The notes beneath the pieces were generated by a model. It saw only the letters and a program-made list of their open reading frames with translations, searched no databases and was not told the origin of the DNA. Shown here one piece after another: positions 12,471 to 23,158 of a stretch of DNA of 64,000 nucleotides (positions are counted from its first letter, which is position 1; each line of letters starts with the position of its first letter). This DNA comes from Mya arenaria (Eukaryota > Mollusca > Bivalvia > Myida > Myidae). The translations under genes were made by a program, and so were the position numbers. The stretch covers positions 69,370,402 through 69,434,401 of the forward strand of contig NC_069124.1 in NCBI RefSeq assembly GCF_026914265.1, written 5' to 3'.

Positions 12471-12800
12471 TAACTGACTAGCGCTTAAGTTTGCATAAAA
12501 TGATTATAATAAGGTGCTCATGTAATAACATGATAACATGGGGAAGCATATAAAGTTTTAGAGTTTCCCTTCTCTGTCTCTATTTTAAATATCATTTTCT
12601 TTCATTTGCCCAAACCCTTTGTTTGCACAAATGTTGAAAACCTGGTTTAATGTTTCCATTTCACCCTAGTTCAGATGCACTTACATACATTGTTGCACTT
12701 TATATTTTACCATTTTTACTGTGAATACATTGCTGTTGTCAGCTGACTATAAATTGAACACCTGTGCTATGTAATTTTATTTGCTTTCTAGAACCTGAAC

Positions 12801-14060
12801 ATGGACTCCCAGGGCGAGGTGATAGCAGCGCCCCCTGACCACGCACCGGAAGTACTCACCGACGAGCGGAACTTTATTCTCAACGTAGCCCAGTTTTTCA
12901 ACAAACCGGAACTCAGTGACGTCACGATCAAAGTCGGAAACAGCTGTTACCATGGACACAAATTCGTGCTCGCAAAATCCAGTGACGTATTTCGGACAAT
13001 GCTATATGGCGGTGGCTGGGCCCTGGGTGACGAAACTGACCTCATCCTGAGTGAGAGTGAAGAGTGCCAATCAGTGTTTGATATATTTTTGAAATTCATG
13101 TATACTGCCGAAGTTTCCGTCACCGTGGAAACGGCTGTGGGCATTTTATGCTTAGCAGATAAATATAACGTAACGTCGCTCAAGGAATTATGTGTTCATT
13201 ATATGGTGCGTAATACACAATCACCGAAGGTTCATAATGCGTTACACTGGTACAATTGGGCGAAGGCCCTTCATTTGCAGGAGCTGGTGGATTCATGTAG
13301 CAAAACCATAGCTTGGAATATGGAAGCCATATTAGGTTCTACAGAGTGGAATGACATGGATATGCACTTTGTACAGGATGTCCTCAATAATTCTGGACTT
13401 GTTGTGGCCAATGAGTATGATTTGTTCACGGGACTGACATCCTGGCTCCTTTGTGAAACACATAGACCAAACCTCCGAGAGAATGCCCAGAGACTATTTC
13501 CGTTAATTCGGTTTCCACAGATGCTAGTTAGACAGCTGTTTGAGATAGAACAATCAAACTTTTTCCAGCTTGATGAGACGGCAAACGTCCTCAAGGAACT
13601 TGTTAATAAGGCGTACCGTTTTCGGTCCCTGTGCCCCAGTCAGGGCGGCCTAGACGTGTCTTTCAGCGGTCCCTTCTACCGGCCGCGGAACTATATGGAC
13701 TTGGCCGTGGACTCTGTCCTTATGCAGAACACACTGAGGTTTGGTATCCAAGTGGATGTACGGACGTACGCTGGCCCCGTGGTGTCCGAGAATCGTAGCG
13801 GCGAGTGGAAGATCACATACCGGAAGCACGATAATAGCTGGAGCATCAACCTGTTTTGCCACGACTCCGCCATGCTCAACGGGGAGGCGTATATTGAGGT
13901 GAGCGTCATCATCTACAACAACGACGACAAGGTGATACAGGTTGACATGAATCCGGCCACCTCCTGCACGCGCACTAACAACGTCAGTCTTAATGTTGAC
14001 GTTAACAACATTTTCTCTTCAAAGAACATGGTGTTGCTTATAAAACCGGTACCACACTGA
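12801..14060 (+). CDS. BTBD17: BTB-BACK domain protein, BTBD17-like
   Basis: A single uninterrupted coding exon encodes 419 residues. The BTB/POZ fold covers about 38-138 (SDVTIKVGNSCYHGHKF, then FLKFMYTAEVSV and ADKYNV). A BACK domain follows at about 145-260 (ALHWYNWAKALHLQELVDSC, then SWLLCETHRPNLRENAQRLF). The C-terminal part is beta-rich and starts with FYRPRNYMDL. This order matches BTBD17-like proteins. BTB-BACK proteins usually self-associate and often act as cullin-3 adaptors, but no Kelch repeats are present and the partner is unknown. The ATG at 12801 lies 9 bases after a splice-acceptor-like site (12790-12791, after a T-rich tract), so a non-coding 5' exon is likely. No signal peptide is evident, unlike vertebrate BTBD17. 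The family call is firm for BTB-BACK and moderate for BTBD17. Confidence 0.82.
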   Translation: MDSQGEVIAAPPDHAPEVLTDERNFILNVAQFFNKPELSDVTIKVGNSCYHGHKFVLAKSSDVFRTMLYGGGWALGDETDLILSESEECQSVFDIFLKFMYTAEVSVTVETAVGILCLADKYNVTSLKELCVHYMVRNTQSPKVHNALHWYNWAKALHLQELVDSCSKTIAWNMEAILGSTEWNDMDMHFVQDVLNNSGLVVANEYDLFTGLTSWLLCETHRPNLRENAQRLFPLIRFPQMLVRQLFEIEQSNFFQLDETANVLKELVNKAYRFRSLCPSQGGLDVSFSGPFYRPRNYMDLAVDSVLMQNTLRFGIQVDVRTYAGPVVSENRSGEWKITYRKHDNSWSINLFCHDSAMLNGEAYIEVSVIIYNNDDKVIQVDMNPATSCTRTNNVSLNVDVNNIFSSKNMVLLIKPVPH

Positions 14061-14274
14061 ATGCCGTGACTTACGCATTTTGTATTTACGGGCATTACTA
14101 TTTGTCAATGTGTTAAATATTTGTTCTCTCCTCGCACTTATTATGATGAATTTTTATGTATTTTAAAATCATGGTCGTTAAAAACAATTTGCATAACTTG
14201 ATACATGTTGCTGACCATTTGCTATGTGATATCAGGTACACGTATTATTGCGCGTGTACACATTTTGTATTTGG

Positions 14275-14280
14275 AATAAA
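14275..14280 (+). promoter_or_regulatory. Polyadenylation signal for the BTB gene
   Basis: A canonical AATAAA lies about 215 bases after the stop at 14060, in an AT-rich 3' UTR-like context. Confidence 0.6.
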
Positions 14281-15165
14281 CTCTAAGCTCTACATTTATA
14301 TCACCAGTAACGGCAGTTAGGCTATGTATGCTATCCTGGTTTGTTCCAGATGAATTAAGATAGGTGTTTTGTGGTGAATGGTAATTTGAACTTATCAATT
14401 AAACTAATCAATCAATAACGATATATATGTATAAAGTGTCTTGTATTTGTCAAAGCTGATAAATTCAATTCTTTAAAATACATTATATTTATATAGTCTT
14501 AAAACACGTTTTGATCGAGTATGTGTCTTAAATTCACATCAAAAGAAGTAACTTAAAAGAGTTTATTTGTTATTAAGTGCATTTATCATAAGTCTGACTC
14601 TGCACTCAATATTCAGTTTTTATTTTGCATTATTTCTTTAGTAAATAGTTTACATATATTTATTTGTTTCCGATTATCTCTTATCTCAACGTTTATTGAA
14701 CTTTAAATGCACATATCTTGTTTTTTGATTTTACAACCAGTCTTGATATTACATTTTATTTGTTAAACATGTTACCAGTCCATATATAGGGTACATATTT
14801 CATGTGTGGGTGTAGCTGTGCCAGGCGTCTTTCTTGCCTACTGAACGATTATGGGTAGTTGTTTCACACGTACCTCTCTCTACTCTGTTTTCCTGGCACA
14901 GACTCTCAGTGAAGCAATCAAAAGTTTACATAGGTACTGAAGTTTTTTTACATGGCTCTAGTATGTTCAATCGTTTGTTCAAATAAATGTCATAAAAATG
15001 GTATGTTTTGTAAAACTTATTCAATCGAAAGTGACTATAGTAGTGCATGTTGAATAAATCACGTCCATGATAACCTTTATTGGAACACCAGTTTGTTAAA
15101 ATCATTCAAGTATTACAGTAACACAAACCATCAACTGATATGTATTTGACAACATGAAAACAACA
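14281..15165. other. Convergent intergenic region, no gene seen
   Basis: AT-rich spacer between the 3' ends of the BTB gene (+) and the sarcoglycan gene (-). No repeat or coding pattern was recognised. Confidence 0.45.
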
Positions 15166-15171
15166 TTTATT
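15166..15171 (-). promoter_or_regulatory. Candidate polyadenylation signal for sarcoglycan
   Basis: TTTATT on the plus strand reads AATAAA on the minus strand, 22 bases after the sarcoglycan stop. A second copy lies at 15076-15081. Either could be used, and the more distal one gives a more usual 3' UTR length. Confidence 0.4.
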
Positions 15172-15192
15172 GAAAAAATAACGTTCAAAGTG

Positions 15193-15579
15193 CTAGGAGC
15201 AATCTATCATATCTGTTTGACAACGGCCGGTAGGGGGCGCAAGGAAGAGTTGACCGGAAGTACACATACACAGCTGGTATACGTCATCTCTAGTGACGTC
15301 ACTTTTGTTCCCCGTGCTAGGGAAAAGTCCTGGCAGCAGAATATTTGTGGCGTTCATGAGTATCTGTACAAAAGAAACAGCAGAACATGACTTTGAAAAA
15401 CATTCGTTTACACCGTTTAACACAAGTTCTTGGAAAACATTCAACTTAAGTTTCCACAAGTCGCTCTCTCTTATATTGGTTATGCCAGTTTTAAAAAAGC
15501 AACACCTGATTTATGCGTACTATAATAGTATTGTTTCAACACAGACATAAGTTTTCTAAGAAGTACTATTTATAATAAG

Positions 15580-15625
<46 letters not shown>

Positions 15626-15630
15626 TTTAA

Positions 15631-15682
<52 letters not shown>

Positions 15683-15693
15683 AATAATTTTAA

Positions 15694-15753
<60 letters not shown>

Positions 15754-18017
15754 CATTATTATTATTATCATTATTATAGACATTAGTCTTATAAATATGT
15801 ATGTTCATAGTTCCGTGCAGATAGACCTACTGCCTATTGTCATCCTCTGCTTACCTTTCTGTCAGCGCGCAGCAGCAGGTCGTTTCCGGTGTTTATTTCC
15901 ACATTGCCGACAAGGGCCTCCACTTGTACACCTTGCCGCCCGGACACCTGGATGGAACTGGACACAGATTCCAGCCTATAGCAACATGGAATTATCGTTT
16001 CAGTGATAAATTTTAAATTGGGATACGCTCTGAAACCCATAGTTACTTGAACATTTTTGACGGTTTTAAAGGGACTCGCTCATGTTTTTAAACCAAAAAT
16101 AAACATTCCGGCAATACATCTAAAACACTTATTTTAACATTATTGTATTCTATTATATTGAAATTGCAATCATAGTCTTAAAAAAGTATTTTGGTTTTAC
16201 TGGGCCATTAGAGTCAGGAAACAACAAGATAACCGAAACATGCGCCACTGGGGCACCAGGACAAAAATACCTTTTATAAATACATTATTAACCTCACGTG
16301 ATATTGTCAATTGAACAATCACGGAACAAATCCGTTATTAAGATTATAACGCTAATGAAAATTATGGTCTTAAAGTCGACATTTGAGCAAATATCGACAT
16401 TTGCTGAAGGGTTCCAGCGTGTTATCTTAATTCGTTTTGACACTCCTAAAGATTTGCCACACTTTATTTCGCGATACTTAAAAGTACAAAAAACATGAAT
16501 GAGTCCCTTCAATGCATTTGTATTAAAATGAATGTACATATACAAGAACAATAAAAAATATGGAAGCATTTGCTTCAAAGGTGACATATGGTTTGGTAAT
16601 CTTGAAAGTATACCTTAAGGATCCTTTGTTTGGTCCTCGTATGTTCGGTGTTTCTATAGAACCGTTGAATACAGCTTTTCCTGAAATCGTTATTTATCAT
16701 AAGAATAATAATGGACAAAAATACACAAAGTTGTGCGTCTGAAAATGTATTTAAATGCCATAATGTCTTAAACTTTAAATATATCGTTCTAAAAATACAG
16801 ATTCGTGATCTTTTCTTTTAAGGAAAGTTTAGGAAACGCATACTTGTACTGTATATGTAGTCGCTATGTAACGGCCTGTTTGTAAAATATGGACGACACG
16901 AAAATGTTGTTTTTCTAATAATAACATAATGTGCGCATGTGTTAATCCACTTCATTTTCTGAAAATGCAACTTAATTTTAAAATCTATTTCTACGTCTAT
17001 ACCGCTGTATGTGACCTCGTCCACACCGTACGTTACAGCCTTGTCGGTGACCTTGAACCTCGTCTGGTTGTCAAGGTCACGGACTTCGAACTCGTCACAG
17101 AGAACCTTCACCCGTCCACTGCCTGGAACATGAAGAACACGTTTATGTGTTCAATTCTATTATACACAATTGAAATGAGAACGTTTTACCATCCAAGTAC
17201 TTTATATACCTATGTAACAGGATCTTCTCAAATCTAATTATTACATTTTAGCTTGTAATTATTATCCGGAAATTACTTGTTTCATCTTTCAAATCGCGGT
17301 CAAACATGACTTTGTATACACAATATATCACTGAATACCTGTATTACCTACCTAAATGGAATTTCACAGATTTCCCTGTATCACCCGTTCTTGATTTTAA
17401 CACAATGTCTCCTCTAGATGTTATGTTCAGTCTTTTATTCTGAAAAAAAAAATAATACGTGAGCTATGTCAGTTGCAAAACTAAATCAGTTTAGATATAT
17501 ATGCATGAACAACCCTCATTATAGCATATATATATGCATGAACAACCCTCATTATAGCATATATATGCATGAACAACCCTCATTATAGCATATATGCATG
17601 CACAACCCTCATTATAGCATATATATATGCATGAACAACCCTCATTATAGCATATATGCATGCACAAACCTCATTATAGCATATATGTGCATGAACACCC
17701 CTCATCATAGCATATATATGCATGAACACCCCTCATTATAGCATATGTATGCATGAACACCCCTCATTATAGCATATATATGCATGAACAACCCTCATTA
17801 TAGCATATATGCATGCACAACCCTCATTATAGCATATATGTGCATGAACACCCCTCATCATAGCATATATATGCATGAACACCCCTCATTATAGCATATA
17901 TATGCATGAACACCCCTCATTATAGCATATATATGCATGAACACCCCTCATTATAGCATATATATGCATGAACAACCCTCATTTTAGCATATATATGCAT
18001 GAACACCCCTCATTATA

Positions 18018-18066
<49 letters not shown>

Positions 18067-19961
18067 TGAACACCCCTCATTATAGCATATATATGCATGA
18101 ACACCCCTCATTATAGCATATATATGCATGAACAACCCTCATTATAGCATATTTATGCATGAACAACCCTCATTATAGCATATATATGCATGAACACCCC
18201 TCATTATAGCATATATATATATGCATGAACACACCTCATTATAGCATATATATGCATGAACAACCCTCATTTTAGCATATATATGTATGAACACCCCTCA
18301 TTATAGCATATATATGCATGAACACACCTCATTATAGCATATATATGCATGAACAACCCTCATTTTAGCATATATATGTATGAACAACCCTCATTATAGC
18401 ATATATATATGCATGAACAACCCTCATTATAGCATATATATGCATGAACACCCCTCATTATAGCATATATATATGCATGAACAACCCTCATTATAGCATA
18501 TTTATGCATGCACAACCCTCATTATAGCATATATATGCATGAACAACCCTCATTATAGCATATTTATGCATGCACAACCCTCATTATAGCATATATATGC
18601 ATAAACAACCCTCATTATAGCATATATATGCATGAACACCCCTCATTATAGCATATATATGCATGAACAACCCTCATTATAGCATATATATGCATGAACA
18701 ACCCTCATTATAGCATATATATGCATGAACAACCCTCATTATAGCATATATATGCATGAACAACCCTCATTATAGCATTATGGCTTTACTGACATCAACG
18801 ATCTGTCAACACGCACATTATACAACACGCACATTATACAACACGCACATTATACAACACGCAACACGCACATTATACAACACGCACATTACACAACACG
18901 CAACACGCACATTATACAACACGCACATTATACAACACGCACATTATACAACACGCACATTATACAACACGCACATTATACAACACGCACATTATACAAC
19001 ATTTCGTCTGTTTCATCAGCAGTTATCACTATGTTATTACCGTGCCGGAAGCTGAGGTAATTTTGCTGGCGTGTAGAGTCCTCACCACCTCCGTTCGTCC
19101 GCCTACCGTCAGGCCGCTACTGGACAACGTCACCGTACCAACGTTCAAACCGGACTGGAACAGTTAAAAAATCATTTGGTTGTTGTATTAGTATGATGTG
19201 CCTTTTCATTTTTTTGTGCATTTTCATATTATTTTTATCTGAAGTACCGGTAAGTTATTGCCAAAAAGGCGCCAACCTGGCTGATATTTTGTAGAAAATA
19301 ATACTTCCAACAGCACCGATAGACGCTCGAGCGATTTACAATGTAAGATATTCCGATAGTCATTAAAATAGATAGATTGTATCTTACGTGATTTATGTAC
19401 AAATATGATTTATGGCAGCTCATTATATTTTGGCAAACAAATACGTGCAGTTATTTACCGGAGTGCATAGCGTGGAATGGCTAGTTGTTCCTCATTACCA
19501 ATATTTTGGTACTTAGGGTATTATTTTATTTCAGATTTTTAAGCACCATATTATACGGACGTTTCTTAGCAACTGAAAGATCGAAATATTTTAAATGCCT
19601 CAAATAATTGTTTGACAGATCATGCAGTACTCAGCTTTCGTATTCATTATATGATGTTTCATTGGGTTATAACCACAGTCATTTTAAACGACCAACTCCT
19701 ATTCACAGCCTTCATTCACACACACGCACGCACATACGAAGGCACGCACGCACCCACACGCACCCACACGTTTCAAATACTCCGTTAACTCACAATGTTA
19801 AAGTTGAGAACCCTGAGAATCCAAACAGTGAGAGCGAGGTTCATGATGACGACGACGAGAATGAAGAGCACGATGGCGTACAGGCACTGCTTCCGGCATC
19901 CATAGATGCCGGCGGGAGGGTGCACCGGCCTGCTGAAGTCCATTGACCTCCCACCGCCCAT
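15193..19961 (-). CDS. SGCD: Sarcoglycan, delta/gamma/zeta type
   Basis: Seven exons join in phase to 282 residues (human delta-sarcoglycan is about 290): 19794-19961, 19041-19154, 17352-17439, 17003-17122, 16614-16680, 15855-15975 and 15193-15363. It is a type II membrane glycoprotein of the dystrophin-associated complex. Exon 1 has GIYGCRKQCLYAI and a membrane span (about 27-49) ending WILRVLNFNI. Exon 4 holds CDEFEVRD. The small exon 5 encodes VFNGSIETPNIRG, matching the vertebrate SIETPNVRA block. Exon 6 starts LESVSSSIQV and continues RQGVQVEALVGNVE. The last exon ends with the four-cysteine extracellular tip (YQLCMCTSGQLF, then GRCQTDMIDCS). The start at 19961 has an in-frame stop 15 bases upstream, and an ATG at 19943 is an alternative. 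Invertebrates often have one gene for this subfamily, so the symbol denotes the group and not strict orthology. Confidence 0.93.
15577..15778. repeat. ATT trinucleotide microsatellite
   Basis: About 200 bases of nearly pure (TTA)n with a few interruptions, within the last intron of the sarcoglycan gene (15364-15854). Open frames of poly-Asn or poly-Ile across it are artefacts. Confidence 0.95.
17494..18779. repeat. Minisatellite, about 31-35-bp units, in sarcoglycan intron 2
   Basis: About 38 copies of a unit built from TATATGCATGAACA, then A/C-CCCTCATTATAGCA. Length varies with the number of TA steps between units. Variants include AACAACCC against AACACCCC and GCATGAA against GCATGCA. Near 18019-18062 the TA spacer has grown into a pure (TA)n run. 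The array occupies most of the intron between exons 2 and 3. Confidence 0.95.
18807..19001. repeat. 16-bp minisatellite next to sarcoglycan exon 2
   Basis: Twelve or so copies of CAACACGCACATTATA (16 bp), some followed by an extra CAACACG half unit. The array ends about 40 bases from the splice donor of sarcoglycan exon 2 (donor at 19039-19040, minus strand). Confidence 0.93.
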
Positions 19962-22696
19962 TGCAACCGGTTGTCAGGTTTAACCTTTAAAAGACACTTT
20001 TTAATGTCAGCCTATAGCAATAACATTTTAAAATTATTCATTAAGTTCTGGAAGACTTCTATAATAAGTAGATATATTATAAAAACATCAGTTATATTCG
20101 AAACGTTAAAAATACCGTGACTTGGATCCATTTTAATCTTTATAGCTAAACTTCTAATTGTTTGTTTTATCGGCATGGTAACTATATTTATGACTATATT
20201 AACATCGTTTCCTGAAATGGTTTTCCTACCTCAAAACAGCTGTCAGTAACGTTTCCAAGTTTCACTTCAGTTTAGGTCATCATACCTTTTGTTTACTGCA
20301 AAGTTGAGTATATATTTTACTATCCTGCACATAATATCACTGGTCAGTTACACAATGTTCTTCAGTTACCAATTCCCAATCAATGTTCTCCCTCACATAT
20401 TGTTCAAGGTGATTCAAAGAAAGCACGTGCATTTATAATACAGGAAATATTCCCCAGAAAATATATCGAGACAATATCATAGCAAGAATGCTGATATGCC
20501 AGTTGTGCTGGAAACATAATTAAAAGCAGAGAGGCGCCGGGGTAACGCAATCTCTCATGTAGCGGGTGAGATCCGCGCTGTGGGGAAGAGGGTCAGCGGG
20601 GGGAATTATTCGGATGGTTCTACAGTCTACATCGTAAACCCAGGTGCCTTAATACTGACTGAATTCCAACGACTAGCTCAGCGTGTGAATGTGTTTTTTA
20701 ATTGTCATTTTAAATACAAATAATCGTATTCATTGGTTCGCAATTAACGTGTCGATATTGGCGTCAATGAAAACAAAACAAACAATACGCGTATATTGGT
20801 ACCGACACTGGCCTCAAGGATCCTGTACCGGTACGTGTTGATACCGTTAAATATAGTGATAAAAGGCAAAACGTATTTCAATTATTTTAAAAATGATGTT
20901 TCCAAGACGTATGAATGTGTATATTATTAAATATCGAGTGATTAGTTTATGTAAGACTGGCATGCATAGCTTTTCCAAGTTACTAAATGAATTATTTTAT
21001 TATAAACTTTATGATGATCTTGTACATTTATAAAACATATAACATTGCTGGAATAAATGCTTTTTATCAGAAATAATCAGCCAACGCCAACAATGTCACG
21101 GGCAATGTAATTGAGTACAGGTCTCGGTAGTTGAAGTATTTTTAAATGCAAGTCTAAAACCGGTAAGAAATATTTTTTGAAAATATGGCATCCAATGCCT
21201 ACAAATAAGAATTTACCACAATCAGACAAATTGTCGGGATAAAAATAATGTCTGAATTGCCATGCGTATTACAATACTTGGATGCCATATTGAAACTTTT
21301 CCAAATTAAGTTTTAACTGGACTGTATATTCCTTGAAATTTAATCCCTTTAAAAGAAACGAAAAATTATTAATGCTTATTCTATCCGTCGCCGCTTGTCG
21401 TTTTATCAACGTTACTTAATTATTTTTCTTTTGATTATGTGGAGGTGCAGAGTCTGACGCCGAATAGTTGGACTCGTGTCCATAAAAATGAAAAATAAGT
21501 TGAACTGCAAGCTGTTTTCATATTTGGTGCTTATGGGAGATACTATAAATTTATTTTTGTATTCCATAAATTATTTATTCATCTGCATATGTAGAACATA
21601 AACGCAACAAGACAAGTGTGTGCCTAGCAGTATATCACACGAATAAGTTAAAATCTAATATATATCATAATATTGTAAATTTAGTGTAAAATAATTAATC
21701 AAAACATTGTTCACTCTCCGGTCGCTGATACTTCCATCTAGGATACAGTATTGTGGTTATATATCACTCGTTTCTAAATCAAATAGCTCATTGTGTGTAG
21801 TCGACAACACGATATATCAATAAACTTTAAAGGAAATCAATATGGTTTAATAATCAATTATTATTATTAATCATACTCATTTTCGAAATCAGACATGACC
21901 AGAAAAAAACAAAAACTAGCGAAGCATTTAAGTATGACCTCACGGTTGAAAATTGACCCAAATGTGTTTTTAACGTTGAAAATTGACCCTGCCATCATTT
22001 CAACATTATATTTTGACAAAGAAAACAACAGTCGTTACAAGATTAGATACACACTACAAGATTCTTAATTTAAAGTCGGGTGAACAAGAAACATTAGCTC
22101 AATGAGCTATTTTCCGACATGAAAAACAAACAGAAAACTGATCAGAGTTACATTTTTTTTATCAATAACAGGGTCATTTTTAAAAGGTAATAAAACTAAA
22201 TCAAATGCCAGAGATCGACTGTCCGTAGAAGACAAACACCTAGGTGACTCTGGAAAGAACTACCGACTTCCGCAATCTTACTGACTAGCTTCTTTACACG
22301 CAGTCCGAGTTCGAACCGACAAATTCTTTGACTGTTATTTCAAGTTAAGGATTTATGTATATTAACATCCACTGACCTGGGATTCCCAGTCTCAGAGAAA
22401 GCACTGGTTCTTTTGTATTTAAAAACCAAAATGACCTCGGTATGAGATTATTAATATAAGTGGGATATTGAACCAGTGTGGTCATGGATATCATTTAAGG
22501 GCGTTACCATTCGACCTGGGATTGCTCCCCATACGAATGAATCACTACCATGTGCAATTTTTAATGGCACAGTAAGAAATATAAGCTATTCACGACGTAT
22601 ACTTCCAAAGCAATTACAAGTTTTTTAAATGATTTACAAAACCCAATTTTTACAATTGTTTTGCAGTCCATTCTCGCTATGCACTGTCGTAAAGGG
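19962..22696. other. Intergenic, divergent promoter side of sarcoglycan and the OST3/6 gene
   Basis: AT-rich, with no protein-like frames. Two similar stretches containing TTGAAAATTGACCC (21950-21990) suggest a small old repeat. Nothing else was identified. Confidence 0.4.
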
Positions 22697-22754
22697 ATCC
22701 TCATCACCCCACCATATCATAGCCTAGGTTATGATACGCTGGGGTGCCGAGGAT
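22697..22754. repeat. 58-bp imperfect palindrome
   Basis: Arms of about 25 bases (ATCCTCATCACCCCACCATA on the left, continuing to TCATA) are inverted on the right with three or four mismatches. The loop is GCCTAGGT. It could form a hairpin or be the remnant of a tiny inverted-repeat element. It lies 0.4 kb upstream of the OST3/6 gene start. Confidence 0.75.
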
Positions 22755-23139
22755 GCAGTATAGGGTAATTTTAAATTTTGACAAATATCATTTTAAGTTC
22801 ATCGCAATGTATTATTTTGATGATATACATGTTGTAGATTGTGGGAAGTATAAATTTGGTTAGTTGAACTGATTTCAATGATTATTGCTAGATTGACTAA
22901 TTTATATGAGCTCCTGTCATCAAGTCACTGTGTAATCAACGGTCTGTGTTAGTTTTAAACGTTAAAAATAAATTCATAATCCTTTGAAAAATGACCCCTA
23001 GGGCCAATTTTCATCGGGTTCGAATTTCAATGTTACACTGGCTCTATCGCAATCGCCTTTGCAGGTCCCCTATTACTTGAGTTACAAGGGAAGTAACTGG
23101 TACGTGTAGCTTAAGGTGTTTTGACGGTACGACACGTAG

Positions 23140-23148
23140 CCGGAAGTG
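23140..23148 (+). promoter_or_regulatory. ETS-type site CCGGAAGTG upstream of the OST3/6 start
   Basis: A perfect ETS/GABP-like consensus sits 10 bases before the ATG at 23159. Such sites commonly mark start regions of housekeeping genes, so transcription may begin close by. Function is inferred from the motif and position only. Confidence 0.45.
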
Positions 23149-23158
23149 TTTTCACAAA

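Noticed and set aside
15556-15808. Poly-Asn and poly-Ile frames
   Set aside because: They are translations of an ATT microsatellite inside a sarcoglycan intron.
18756-19055. Plus-strand TTRTLYNTHIIQ repeat frame
   Set aside because: It is the translation of the 16-bp minisatellite beside the sarcoglycan exon on the opposite strand.
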